Source: Pseudomonadota bacterium (GTDB taxonomy: Bacteria; Pseudomonadota; Alphaproteobacteria; Rhizobiales; Hyphomicrobiaceae). From it: a DNA stretch of 10,445 nt. This document shows positions 1 to 6,105 of this stretch, piece by piece. A model generated the notes under the pieces. It did not search any database, had not been told where the DNA came from, and saw nothing but the letters and a program-made list of their open reading frames with translations. Position numbers and translations under genes: made by a program. How positions within the stretch are numbered: position 1 is the stretch's first letter; every line of letters begins with the position of its first letter. The DNA is taken from assembly GCA_021816505.1 (NCBI GenBank), contig JAKAXS010000064.1:1-10445 (forward strand), written 5' to 3'.

Positions 1-331
1 CCATGTAGCCGGTGTTGTTGGCGCGAAAATACCGGTACACGCGCACGATGTTGGGATGATTGAATTTCGCGAGCGTCTGCGCTTCTTCGATGAAGCGGTC
101 CAGCCCCCAGCGGTAGTCGCCCGAGCATCCTTCGGAACGCGGCGCGGCATCACCCTCGTTGTTGCGAGCGGCGAAGTCAGATGGAAAGTATTCCTTGATC
201 GTGACCTGGCGGCCGAGTGCGATCTCTTCGGCGAGATAGGTTATGCCGAACCCGCCCGCGCCGAGCACGCGCTCGATGCGGTAGTCGCCAACCAGCTCTG
301 TGCCGGCATGTAGCGCTATCAGGTTTGTCAT
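1..331 (-). CDS. Serine/threonine protein kinase, N-terminal fragment (cut by window edge)
   Basis: Reading leftward from the ATG at 329-331, the frame stays open to the window edge and gives 110 residues of a Hanks-type (eukaryotic-like) protein kinase N-lobe. The glycine-rich loop GAGGFG is at residues 24-29, the ATP-anchoring lysine is in TIKEYFP (K46), the alpha-C helix Glu is at about E82/E83, and HPNIVRVY follows at 92-99. IKEYFP is a variant common in proteobacterial STKs. The catalytic loop, activation segment and any transmembrane or sensor part lie outside the window, so activity cannot be judged. There is no good Shine-Dalgarno sequence before the start. The start is chosen because the kinase domain begins about 15 residues later, as is usual in this family. 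The gene is divergent from an FHA/FHA/PP2C cluster, and the inferred role is phosphorylation of Ser/Thr on those FHA proteins or other targets. Confidence 0.9.
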   Translation of the reverse strand, partial: MTNLIALHAGTELVGDYRIERVLGAGGFGITYLAEEIALGRQVTIKEYFPSDFAARNNEGDAAPRSEGCSGDYRWGLDRFIEEAQTLAKFNHPNIVRVYRYFRANNTGYM

Positions 332-593
332 AGCGTTCGCGCGTCAGGCCTGCACGGGTTCCTGAAGGAGCACGTACCAGGGGATGAACGTCAGTTGGCA
401 CACGTATTCGATCCACCGCATCAGAATCGATCTTGCCCTGCGTCTTATGAAGCAGGATTGTGGCGGAGGCGCGAGCATTGAATCGGCAAGGTGGCGGCGC
501 GTCGCCGGTTTGAAGGCGGAGTTTTCCACAGACACGCCGCCGGTTACGTGAGGCACACGCAGCGGGGACGAACGCGATGAAACTCAACACATT
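332..593. other. Divergent intergenic region between kinase and FHA cluster
   Basis: This 262-bp gap must hold the promoters for both the leftward kinase and the rightward FHA gene, but no convincing -35/-10 pair could be picked out for either. A leftward 70-codon frame (344-556) is open but has no ribosome binding site or recognisable sequence. A single TTTTCCACA at 522-530 is one mismatch from a DnaA box and is isolated. Confidence 0.5.
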
Positions 594-1217
594 ATGCGCA
601 TGCGGCTGACGTATCTCGTCGCGGTGTCCGCGATCATGTCGGCGCGCGCCTCGGACGCGCTCGCGGCCGTGCCCGCCCAAAGCGGCGCACCGAATACGTG
701 GACGGCGATTCTCGATCTGATCTCTACCACTTATGACCGGGCGCTGGCTTTGGTGCTGGGCCTCGCCATGCTGCTGATGTTGCCGCCGCTGGCCCTGCTC
801 GGCGCCATGTTGCGGCGTGCGCCGGTCGCCGAACAGGCGGACGCCACGATGGTCTATCGCCGCAGCGACCGGCAGCGTGGCCGGCTGGATGGCGGCGCAT
901 CAGACCCGGCACCGCTCTGGCCCACGGACGCCTGGATCCAGTTTGCCGACGGACGCCGCCACGATGTCGGCGCCGGCTATTTGCGACTTGGGCGAGACGC
1001 CGATAACGACATCTGCTTGGATGAGAAGACGGTTCATCGCTATCATGCCGCCATTCACCGGACGGACGACGCGGCCTACGTCATCACCGACCTGTCGAGC
1101 AACGGCGGGAACGGCGTTCTGGTCAACGGCCAAAGGATCGAGGAAGCGCAGCTCAGCGACGGCGACACGATCGAGCTTGGCCAGGTCAAACTGTCCTTTG
1201 TGACCCGTCCGGCTTGA
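594..1217 (+). CDS. Membrane-anchored FHA-domain protein
   Basis: A 207-residue protein. Residues 1-24 look like a signal peptide or signal anchor (Arg-rich start, hydrophobic stretch, ALA at 22-24). A second hydrophobic segment at about 50-72 should span the membrane, followed by RR and a cytosolic C-terminus. The forkhead-associated domain is at about 114-204. LRLGR (130-134) supplies the phosphate-contacting Arg, HRYH (148-151) stands where the family usually has SxxH, and DLSS plus NG (about 166-174) then VNG (177-179) form the second recognition loop, with a two-residue insertion. FHA domains bind phosphothreonine, so this is probably a membrane-tethered reader for the neighbouring kinase. 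A short motif, ATMVYRR (84-90), precedes the domain. The start is uncertain: ATGs at 594 and 600 are in frame, and neither has a ribosome binding site. The GGGGA at 563-567 instead fits an out-of-frame ATG at 577. Confidence 0.85.
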   Translation: MRMRLTYLVAVSAIMSARASDALAAVPAQSGAPNTWTAILDLISTTYDRALALVLGLAMLLMLPPLALLGAMLRRAPVAEQADATMVYRRSDRQRGRLDGGASDPAPLWPTDAWIQFADGRRHDVGAGYLRLGRDADNDICLDEKTVHRYHAAIHRTDDAAYVITDLSSNGGNGVLVNGQRIEEAQLSDGDTIELGQVKLSFVTRPA

Positions 1218-1237
1218 ATATTCGGCACTGGAGGCCG

Positions 1238-1306
1238 ATGACGGCTCAAGTCTCGCCCGAATCAGCAACTAGCGTCACAGCCGAGCGCCACAGGAGGATC
1301 ACATGA
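1238..1306 (+). CDS. Candidate 22-codon leader ORF before the second FHA gene
   Basis: An ATG at 1238 is preceded by GGAGG (1230-1234, only three bases away). It opens a 22-codon frame whose TGA (1304-1306) overlaps the ATG of the next gene in an ATGA junction. The peptide starts MTAQVSPESAT and ends RHRRIT, and matches nothing I recognise. The stop/start overlap is the arrangement used for translational coupling, and the downstream gene's own AGGAGG lies inside this frame. The ORF is short and could be chance; no function is proposed. Confidence 0.3.
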   Translation: MTAQVSPESATSVTAERHRRIT

Positions 1307-2094
1307 AAGAGGAAAAAGCTGGCCAGCCCGCACGCGCTGGTCGCTTTCTCGGCTCGCTGAAAGACGCCCTCGTTGCGGCCAGCCGCGACGACACGCAGCC
1401 AGCACAGTCCATCGCCCAGACGATCGCCGGGCTGCCCGCCGTGATCACGCCGGCGGCACCGACCGATATCGTCTCGGCTGAGCAGGCAGCGGCCCAGCAA
1501 CAGCAGCAGCAAGACAGTCTCAGCGCGGAGGAAGCCGCACGCCAGGCACGCGGCGCCTCGACGCCGCTCGAACAGCGGCATATTGAGATGGACGCCCCGC
1601 CGACGACGCGGGTCGTGCGCTCACCTCGCAAGGAGGCTCCCGTGCCCGATGAGGACGATGATGTGACCGCGCCCGCGCGCACGCAGTTGGTGCGCGGGCG
1701 CCAGCGCGTGGAACGCGGCGAGTTCAATCAGGACCCGGTCGTCGGCTGGCTCGTGGTGGTGGGCGGCCCCGGCATCGGCAACTATCGCCCGATCTTCGAA
1801 GGCAACAACACCGTCGGCCGCAGCGACAAGAATCGCGTGCCGATCGACTTCGGCGACGACGCCATTTCGTCTGAAGAGCAGGCCTACATCCGCTACGATG
1901 GCTCGGACCGCTCTTTCCTGTTCGTCCCCAATCTCGCCAAGACCAACGTCGTGTCGCTGAACGCAAAGCGGCCGACAGGCGCGGTCGAGCTGGCGCAGAT
2001 GGACGTCATCACGATGGGCCGCACCCAACTCGTCTTCGTGCCGTTTTGCGGGCCGGAGTTCGACTGGTCTGCGCTCTCGGAAGTTAAAAGCTAA
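1303..2094 (+). CDS. FHA-domain protein with long disordered N-terminus
   Basis: A 263-residue protein with no signal peptide or membrane segment, so probably cytosolic. Residues 1-140 are low in complexity, rich in Ala, Gln, Glu and Asp. They include a six-Gln run (65-70), an acidic patch EDDD (117-120) and two similar motifs, TTRVVR (101-106) and RTQLVR (126-131). Residues about 148-247 form a divergent FHA domain. VGRSDKN (171-177) gives the conserved Gly-Arg, ISSEEQA (188-194) keeps the Ser but has Gln for the usual His, and TN (214-215) keeps the Asn but not the following Gly. Phosphothreonine binding therefore seems possible but not certain. The start has a strong AGGAGG at 1292-1297. 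The PP2C gene begins six bases after this stop, so the two are surely co-transcribed. Inferred role: reader or adaptor, possibly itself phosphorylated in its N-terminal part. Confidence 0.75.
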   Translation: MKEEKAGQPARAGRFLGSLKDALVAASRDDTQPAQSIAQTIAGLPAVITPAAPTDIVSAEQAAAQQQQQQDSLSAEEAARQARGASTPLEQRHIEMDAPPTTRVVRSPRKEAPVPDEDDDVTAPARTQLVRGRQRVERGEFNQDPVVGWLVVVGGPGIGNYRPIFEGNNTVGRSDKNRVPIDFGDDAISSEEQAYIRYDGSDRSFLFVPNLAKTNVVSLNAKRPTGAVELAQMDVITMGRTQLVFVPFCGPEFDWSALSEVKS

Positions 2095-2100
2095 GGCGCG

Positions 2101-2898
2101 ATGCACGCTTTCGACCATGCCAGCCACGCCACGCGCGGCGCACGCAACTACCAGGAAGACACGGCGGTCGTCTGGCCGGGCGCGGACCAATCCGCACCTG
2201 CCGCCGCTCCGACCAACGGGAATGCGCAGCCGCTCGTCGCCGTCCTCGCCGATGGCATGGGCGGTCACGCCGGCGGCGCGCTGGCGAGCCGCATGGCGTG
2301 CGAGAGCTTCATCAAGGCCTACGCTGCCAACACGCTTCCGGAAAAGGAACGCTTGGTCGAAGCGTTACGCGCCGCCAATGACGCCATCGCCGCCACGGTG
2401 ACATCGAATCCGATGCTCAACGGCATGGGCTCGACGCTCGTCGGCGTGGTGTTCGGCAAACACGGCGTCGAATGGGTGAGCGTCGGTGACAGCCCGCTCC
2501 TGCTCTACCGTCGCGGTGAGATCGCGCTGTTGAACGAGGATCACTCGCTCGCGCCCGAACTCGATCGCATGGCGGCGGCCGGCAAGATCACGGCGGAGGA
2601 AGCCCGCAAGGACCCTCGCCGCCATATGCTGCGCTCCGCTGTCACCGGCGAGGACATCGACATGGTCGATCTGTCGCGCAAGCCGCTGCAGGTCGAAGCG
2701 GGCGACTACATCATCCTGGCGAGCGATGGTTTGCAGACGTTGGAACACGGCGAGATTGAACGCGTCGTCACCGCCTACGCTGCTGACGGTCCCAATGCCG
2801 TCGCGAGCGCGCTCATCCGCGCGGTCGAGGCGGTGCGCGACGCGCATCAGGACAACGCCACCGTCGTCGTCGTGCGCGCACTGGACGCGACGGCCTGA
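2101..2898 (+). CDS. PP2C-family serine/threonine protein phosphatase
   Basis: A 265-residue, single-domain PPM/PP2C phosphatase of normal length, with the full motif set in order. These are RGARNYQED (12-20), LADGMGGHAGG (49-59, metal-binding Asp51-Gly52), GMGSTLVG (108-115), SVGDSPLLLYR (127-137), LNEDHSL (144-150), LRSAVTG (177-183), ASDGL (207-211, Asp209) and QDNATVVVV (250-258, Asp251). The metal-binding acidic residues are all present, so the enzyme should be active and Mn/Mg-dependent, removing phosphate from Ser/Thr. No membrane segment is seen. An Ala/Pro-rich insertion (about 28-44) lies between the first two motifs. The gene follows the FHA gene by six bases without a clear ribosome binding site, which suggests coupled translation. 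It is the natural antagonist of the divergent kinase. Confidence 0.92.
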   Translation: MHAFDHASHATRGARNYQEDTAVVWPGADQSAPAAAPTNGNAQPLVAVLADGMGGHAGGALASRMACESFIKAYAANTLPEKERLVEALRAANDAIAATVTSNPMLNGMGSTLVGVVFGKHGVEWVSVGDSPLLLYRRGEIALLNEDHSLAPELDRMAAAGKITAEEARKDPRRHMLRSAVTGEDIDMVDLSRKPLQVEAGDYIILASDGLQTLEHGEIERVVTAYAADGPNAVASALIRAVEAVRDAHQDNATVVVVRALDATA

Positions 2899-2993
2899 AG
2901 CCGATCTGCCGCGCGGCTGACAATCCGTAGCCTCATTCTCTACCCATTCGCCGGTAGACTGCTGATTCCCACCAACAATCACGCAGGAATGCC

Positions 2994-3815
2994 ATGGCCT
3001 ATTCAATCGAGCTGTTTGCGCGCGAGCCCATCGTTTTCAATCGCGACAGATTGCTCGCTGCGATGCAGAGCCGGTTCGGCAACGTCGAAAGTCCCGAGCC
3101 AAAGGCCGACGGCGCGACGCAGATGTTTCTGCTGCACGATCACTTGTGTCATTTCACCGACGGATCGATTCCCGCCCAACTCGTGCTGCTGCCAGCCAGC
3201 GGCGGCCCCGACGTTGAAAAATATGCCGCGTCGTTCGAGCAGAGCTGGTCGTTCCGCAATGCGCGCGACGTGCTCGAAGGCTGCCATTACACGTGCCTGT
3301 TCGCCGACATGATGTCGGCTGCGCTGCCGCACGCGAAGCGCCGCCAGCTCTTGGCCGGTGGCTTGCTATCCGTGCTCGAAAGCCAGGCCATCGACGCGGT
3401 GTACTTCGTCGAGACGCAACAGTTCATGACGCCCGGCCACCTGATCGAGGAATTCAATCGGCGGCAGCAGATCGCCAATCCCGTGTCGGGATTTATCAAT
3501 GTTCGCTTCTTCAATGTCGCAAACAGTCCCGGCGACATGGTGATGGACACGCTCGGTCTCGCGCCCTTCGGCCTGACGGATCTGCAGATGCACTTCCGCG
3601 GACTTGAGCCGAACGAGGCCGCGCGTGTGCTGCAGAGCACCGCTGAGTATGTGTTCGAACGTGGCGATATCATCGATGACGGCCACACCATTCAGGGCCG
3701 TGTCGCCGACGAGCGCTGGGGGTGCCGTCGCGAGGAGAGCTTGCTCGAACCCAAGCGAACCGTACTCGACATCAATCCCGGCTTGCCGTTCGCTGCAGGA
3801 CGCCGCGCCGCTTGA
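2994..3815 (+). CDS. DUF4261 domain-containing protein (probable)
   Basis: A 273-residue soluble protein without signal peptide or membrane segments. I recognise it tentatively as a DUF4261 protein from the C-terminal block MDTLGLAPFGLTDLQMHF (184-201), followed by a helix AARVLQSTAEYVFERGD (209-225) and DDGHTIQG (228-235). The N-terminal part (1-60) looks like a small alpha/beta fold, and the middle (80-160) contains conserved-looking aromatic and acidic residues (EQSW, CHYTCLF, YFVETQQFMTPGHLI). The family has no established biochemical function. The start is supported by AGGA at 2985-2988, five bases before the ATG. It lies 95 bp after the phosphatase gene on the same strand with no terminator between, so it may be the last gene of that operon. 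A role in the phospho-signalling cluster is suggested by position only. Confidence 0.65.
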   Translation: MAYSIELFAREPIVFNRDRLLAAMQSRFGNVESPEPKADGATQMFLLHDHLCHFTDGSIPAQLVLLPASGGPDVEKYAASFEQSWSFRNARDVLEGCHYTCLFADMMSAALPHAKRRQLLAGGLLSVLESQAIDAVYFVETQQFMTPGHLIEEFNRRQQIANPVSGFINVRFFNVANSPGDMVMDTLGLAPFGLTDLQMHFRGLEPNEAARVLQSTAEYVFERGDIIDDGHTIQGRVADERWGCRREESLLEPKRTVLDINPGLPFAAGRRAA

Positions 3816-3841
3816 GCGCAATCGTCAAAGCCCGGTTGCGC
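3816..3841. terminator. Weak inverted repeat at convergent gene ends
   Basis: GCGCAA (3816-3821) and TTGCGC (3836-3841) form an inverted repeat around the nine-base gap between the two converging genes. The stem is short, the loop is 14 bases and there is no T-run, so a bidirectional terminator role is only a guess. Confidence 0.2.
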
Positions 3842-4994
3842 GGCGGATGCGCGCGCTGACGTCGGGATGCGTCACTTCGAGGCGATGGAAATCCTCGCGA
3901 TGCAGCTTCAGCAGGCGGCAGCGCGTACGCGTGATCATCGCGGCGGGGTGCACGTCATGGTCGAACAGCGCGCCCGCGCCGATGACGTCGCCCGTCTTGT
4001 AGCAAGCGTCCGCACCGAAGCCGTGACCGATCTGCCCCGACGCGACGAAGTACATCGCGTCGGCAACCGCGCCTTCCGGAACCACCTCGAAATTCGGCGG
4101 GAAGTTGTGCGCGTGCAGCAGCGGCATGATGTGCCCCACGTCGCGCGCGTCCAGATCCGTGAAGATCGGGATGCGCGACATCAACGACCACGTGACGACG
4201 AAATCGCGGCGGCTGACCTCTTGCGAGAATCCGGTGGCGATGATGGCGACAGGCAGCGCCAGGATGCACAAGCCGGTGATCATCGTGACCGAGCCGAACA
4301 GCCGGCCAAGCGGCGTGATCGGGGCCACATCGCCGTAACCGACGGTCGTGAGCGTCGCGATGGCCCACCAGGCTGAATCCGGCACCGACCCGAACTTGTC
4401 GGGCTGCGCATCGCTTTCGAGGTAGTACATTCCCGTCGACGCAAACAGAACGGCTGCAAACAGCAGCAGCCCGGCACCGATGAGCGCGCGCCGTTCGTTG
4501 ACGACGACGCGGATCAGCGAATGCATCGCCGGTGAGTAGCGCGACAGCTTCAGGAAGCGCAGCAGCCGCAGCGTCCGCAGCACGCGCAGGTCGAGCGCAA
4601 AGAACTGGCTGAGATAGAACGGCAGGATCGCCAGCAGGTCGATGATCAGGGACGGGCGCGCCGCCGAATGCAATCGCGCGCGCGTCGGCGACAGTCTCCT
4701 GAGGAACGGCATTTCGACGGCCGTCCACAGCCGCAACGCGTACTCGACCGTGAAGACGGCGACGGAGAACAGTTCGAAGGCAAAGAAGTAGGGCCCGTAG
4801 GCGGCGTAGAGCGACGGGACGGTCTCGGCCACGAACGCCGCCACGTTGAGCAGGATCAGCGTGACGATGAAAACGTCGAAGGCCCGGCTGGCGCGGTCTT
4901 CGCCATGGCCGATCTCCATGATTTCATAGACCCGCCGCCGCAGCTGACGGATCTGATCCTCCCGCGATGGATTCGTCGTGGTGTCCTCGCCCAT
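3825..4994 (-). CDS. Voltage-gated-like K+ channel with C-terminal cyclic-nucleotide-binding domain
   Basis: A 389-residue inner-membrane channel subunit, expected to form tetramers. Predicted segments are S1 at about 40-58, S2 at 68-90, S3 at 115-133, S4 at about 135-165, S5 at 170-191, pore helix and selectivity filter TVGYGD at 217-222, and S6 at 232-256. S4 carries regularly spaced basic residues R137, R140, R143, R146, K149 and R152, like a voltage sensor. The linker (TGFSQEVSRRDF, 254-265) and C-terminal domain (about 275-389) resemble the Mesorhizobium channel MlotiK1. In the phosphate-binding cassette, where MlotiK1 has FGE and an Arg that holds the cAMP phosphate, this protein has IGA (338-340) and His349, so cAMP gating is doubtful. 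The gene is convergent with the DUF4261 gene and divergent from rpsT. No link to the signalling cluster is evident. Confidence 0.9.
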   Translation of the reverse strand: MGEDTTTNPSREDQIRQLRRRVYEIMEIGHGEDRASRAFDVFIVTLILLNVAAFVAETVPSLYAAYGPYFFAFELFSVAVFTVEYALRLWTAVEMPFLRRLSPTRARLHSAARPSLIIDLLAILPFYLSQFFALDLRVLRTLRLLRFLKLSRYSPAMHSLIRVVVNERRALIGAGLLLFAAVLFASTGMYYLESDAQPDKFGSVPDSAWWAIATLTTVGYGDVAPITPLGRLFGSVTMITGLCILALPVAIIATGFSQEVSRRDFVVTWSLMSRIPIFTDLDARDVGHIMPLLHAHNFPPNFEVVPEGAVADAMYFVASGQIGHGFGADACYKTGDVIGAGALFDHDVHPAAMITRTRCRLLKLHREDFHRLEVTHPDVSARIRRATGL

Positions 4995-5097
4995 CCACCT
5001 CGTTTAAGGTGGGAAAAGACCCGCGCCAAGGGTGTCCGGTGCCCACATTTCCGGGCTTCTACAACGTTAACCCTGACAACCCCGGTCCAGCCTGTTA

Positions 5098-5126
5098 TTG
5101 ACCGCGTATGGCCGCCTCGGTATAGG
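5098..5126 (+). promoter_or_regulatory. Sigma70-type promoter of rpsT
   Basis: TTGACC (5098-5103) and TATAGG (5121-5126) are separated by exactly 17 bases, a good housekeeping promoter. Transcription would begin near 5133, leaving a 5' untranslated leader of about 115 bases before rpsT. In E. coli S20 represses its own translation, but no homologous leader structure could be identified here. Confidence 0.7.
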
Positions 5127-5247
5127 TTCGGCGAATTTTGCCGCCTGGGACAGCGTTTCTGGGCTGAATTCCAGTATCTCAACCAATCGGCAGGTACGGC
5201 GCGCTAACGGCGGCCGGCCCGTTTCGAGTTCCAGAAAGGCACGACAG

Positions 5248-5514
5248 ATGGCCAATACGTCCTCGGCTAAGAAAGCCGCCCGGCAGATGATCCGCCGCAC
5301 CGAAATCAACAAGGCACGCCGCTCCGGCATGCGCACGGAAGTGCGCCGCGTGGAAGAGGCGATTGCCTCCGGCGACCAGTCGGCCGCTCAGGCTGCGTTC
5401 AAGTCCGCGCAGCCCGTTCTCGTGCGCGCAGCGCAGAAGGGCGTGATCGTGAAGGGAAATGCCAGCCGCAAGGTTTCGCGCTTGAACGCGCGCATTAAGG
5501 CGATGGGGAAATAA
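5248..5514 (+). CDS. rpsT: 30S ribosomal protein S20
   Basis: An 88-residue, strongly basic protein that matches S20 throughout. It begins MANTSSAKKAARQ and continues with IRRTEINKARRSGMRT, and ends in the KGNASRKVSRLNARIKA block that packs against 16S rRNA. S20 is a primary rRNA-binding protein of the small subunit, made mostly of three helices. The start at 5248 is set by MANTSSAKK, the normal S20 beginning, and by GAAAGG at 5234-5239, eight bases upstream. The frame stays open upstream to 5098, but that part has no S20 similarity. The gene stands alone between its own promoter and terminator. rpsT near dnaA is a common arrangement in Alphaproteobacteria. Confidence 0.97.
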   Translation: MANTSSAKKAARQMIRRTEINKARRSGMRTEVRRVEEAIASGDQSAAQAAFKSAQPVLVRAAQKGVIVKGNASRKVSRLNARIKAMGK

Positions 5515-5572
5515 GCAGACGTCTGCGCGCACACATCCCTTAGGTGTGGCGTATTCGTCACAGAACAGTTCG

Positions 5573-5599
5573 AAGGCCGGCTCGCAGCCGGCCTTTTTT
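5573..5599 (+). terminator. Intrinsic terminator of rpsT
   Basis: A perfect ten-base stem, AAGGCCGGCT (5573-5582) with AGCCGGCCTT (5586-5595), has a CGC loop and runs into six Ts (5594-5599). It lies 58 bases after the rpsT stop codon. It separates rpsT transcription from the putative origin region. Confidence 0.92.
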
Positions 5600-6051
5600 C
5601 GTGCGCTCTAGCCTTTGGATTCATTCTATTTCGAGGCCGCCAACTTGGTGGCCAAGAGCGGTCCACCCACAGACTTCCCCCACATAATCTCTATTTTCAT
5701 GACAAGCACTTTGGCGATTTTGCATCGTGACGGAACGGGATTCACGAACCCCAGAATCCGCAGCGGACTCAATGAGATTTCCACCGCCTCTGTGGATGAA
5801 TACGAACCTGTTCTCGCAATATTGACAACAGCCGCGAAGCAGTAGTCACACACTTGCGCCCAACGTTGTTAACCGCTAATTAGGGACTCGCCGGGGTTGC
5901 CGTGGATAGTTTGTGAGTAACGGGAACCGGGGCTTCAAGATACGAAGACTGTATGCGTTTGCAGCCACAAATCTAACTTTGTGGAATACTAGGCGCTTGC
6001 CGATTTCGTGGAAGTAAAGTCTGAATTTGTACGAGTAAGCGCACGGATCGA
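5600..6051. other. Candidate replication origin (oriC) region
   Basis: About 450 bp with no convincing gene and GC near 50 percent (counted by line), clearly below the genes around it. Four DnaA-box-like 9-mers read on the minus strand: TCATCCACA (5791-5799, one mismatch to TTATCCACA), CTATCCACG (5900-5908, two), TTACTCACA (5912-5920, one mismatch to TTATNCACA) and TATTCCACA (5980-5988, two). A CtrA-like site TTAA-N7-TTAG lies at 5869-5883, and five GANTC methylation sites occur at 5618, 5739, 5754, 5766 and 5885. Location between rpsT and dnaA fits an origin. No perfect DnaA box is present, and strand-composition skew could not be computed. It could instead be only the regulatory region of the downstream genes. 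Confidence 0.4.
5869..5883 (+). promoter_or_regulatory. CtrA-like binding site
   Basis: TTAA, seven bases, then TTAG matches seven of eight defined positions of the CtrA consensus TTAA-N7-TTAA. A GACTC site starts two bases later. In Caulobacter CtrA binds oriC and blocks initiation. One near-match in a lower-GC stretch could be chance. Confidence 0.35.
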
Positions 6052-6093
6052 CTGCAGCTTTTGGAAACAGCGTGTTTCGCTGAGAGGCTGCAG
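6052..6093 (+). promoter_or_regulatory. Nested hairpin in the rhodanese leader
   Basis: CTGCAGC (6052-6058) pairs with GCTGCAG (6087-6093), ending one base before the rhodanese ribosome binding site. Inside lies a second hairpin, GAAACA (6064-6069) with TGTTTC (6073-6078) around GCG. A role in controlling translation is possible but unproven. Confidence 0.3.
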
Positions 6094-6105
6094 CGGAGGG
6101 TATCA

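Noticed and set aside
522..530. TTTTCCACA resembling a DnaA box
   Set aside because: Single, one-mismatch match far from the replication genes with no companions.
344..556. Leftward 70-codon ORF before the kinase gene
   Set aside because: No ribosome binding site, no recognisable sequence, and it occupies the divergent promoter region; likely chance in GC-rich DNA.
1495..1513. Gln-codon run as a possible repeat element
   Set aside because: Simple in-frame low-complexity stretch in a disordered protein tail; no sign of a mobile or array repeat.
5098..5247. N-terminal extension of rpsT
   Set aside because: Not S20-like; it covers the promoter, and the standard S20 start at 5248 has a ribosome binding site.
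5615..5853. Open frames of about 75 codons on both strands in the putative origin
   Set aside because: Non-ATG starts, no ribosome binding sites, no family resemblance, and lower GC than the real genes.
6061..6105. TTG start for the rhodanese protein
   Set aside because: The region forms a hairpin leader, and the GTG at 6106 has a well-placed GGAGGG.
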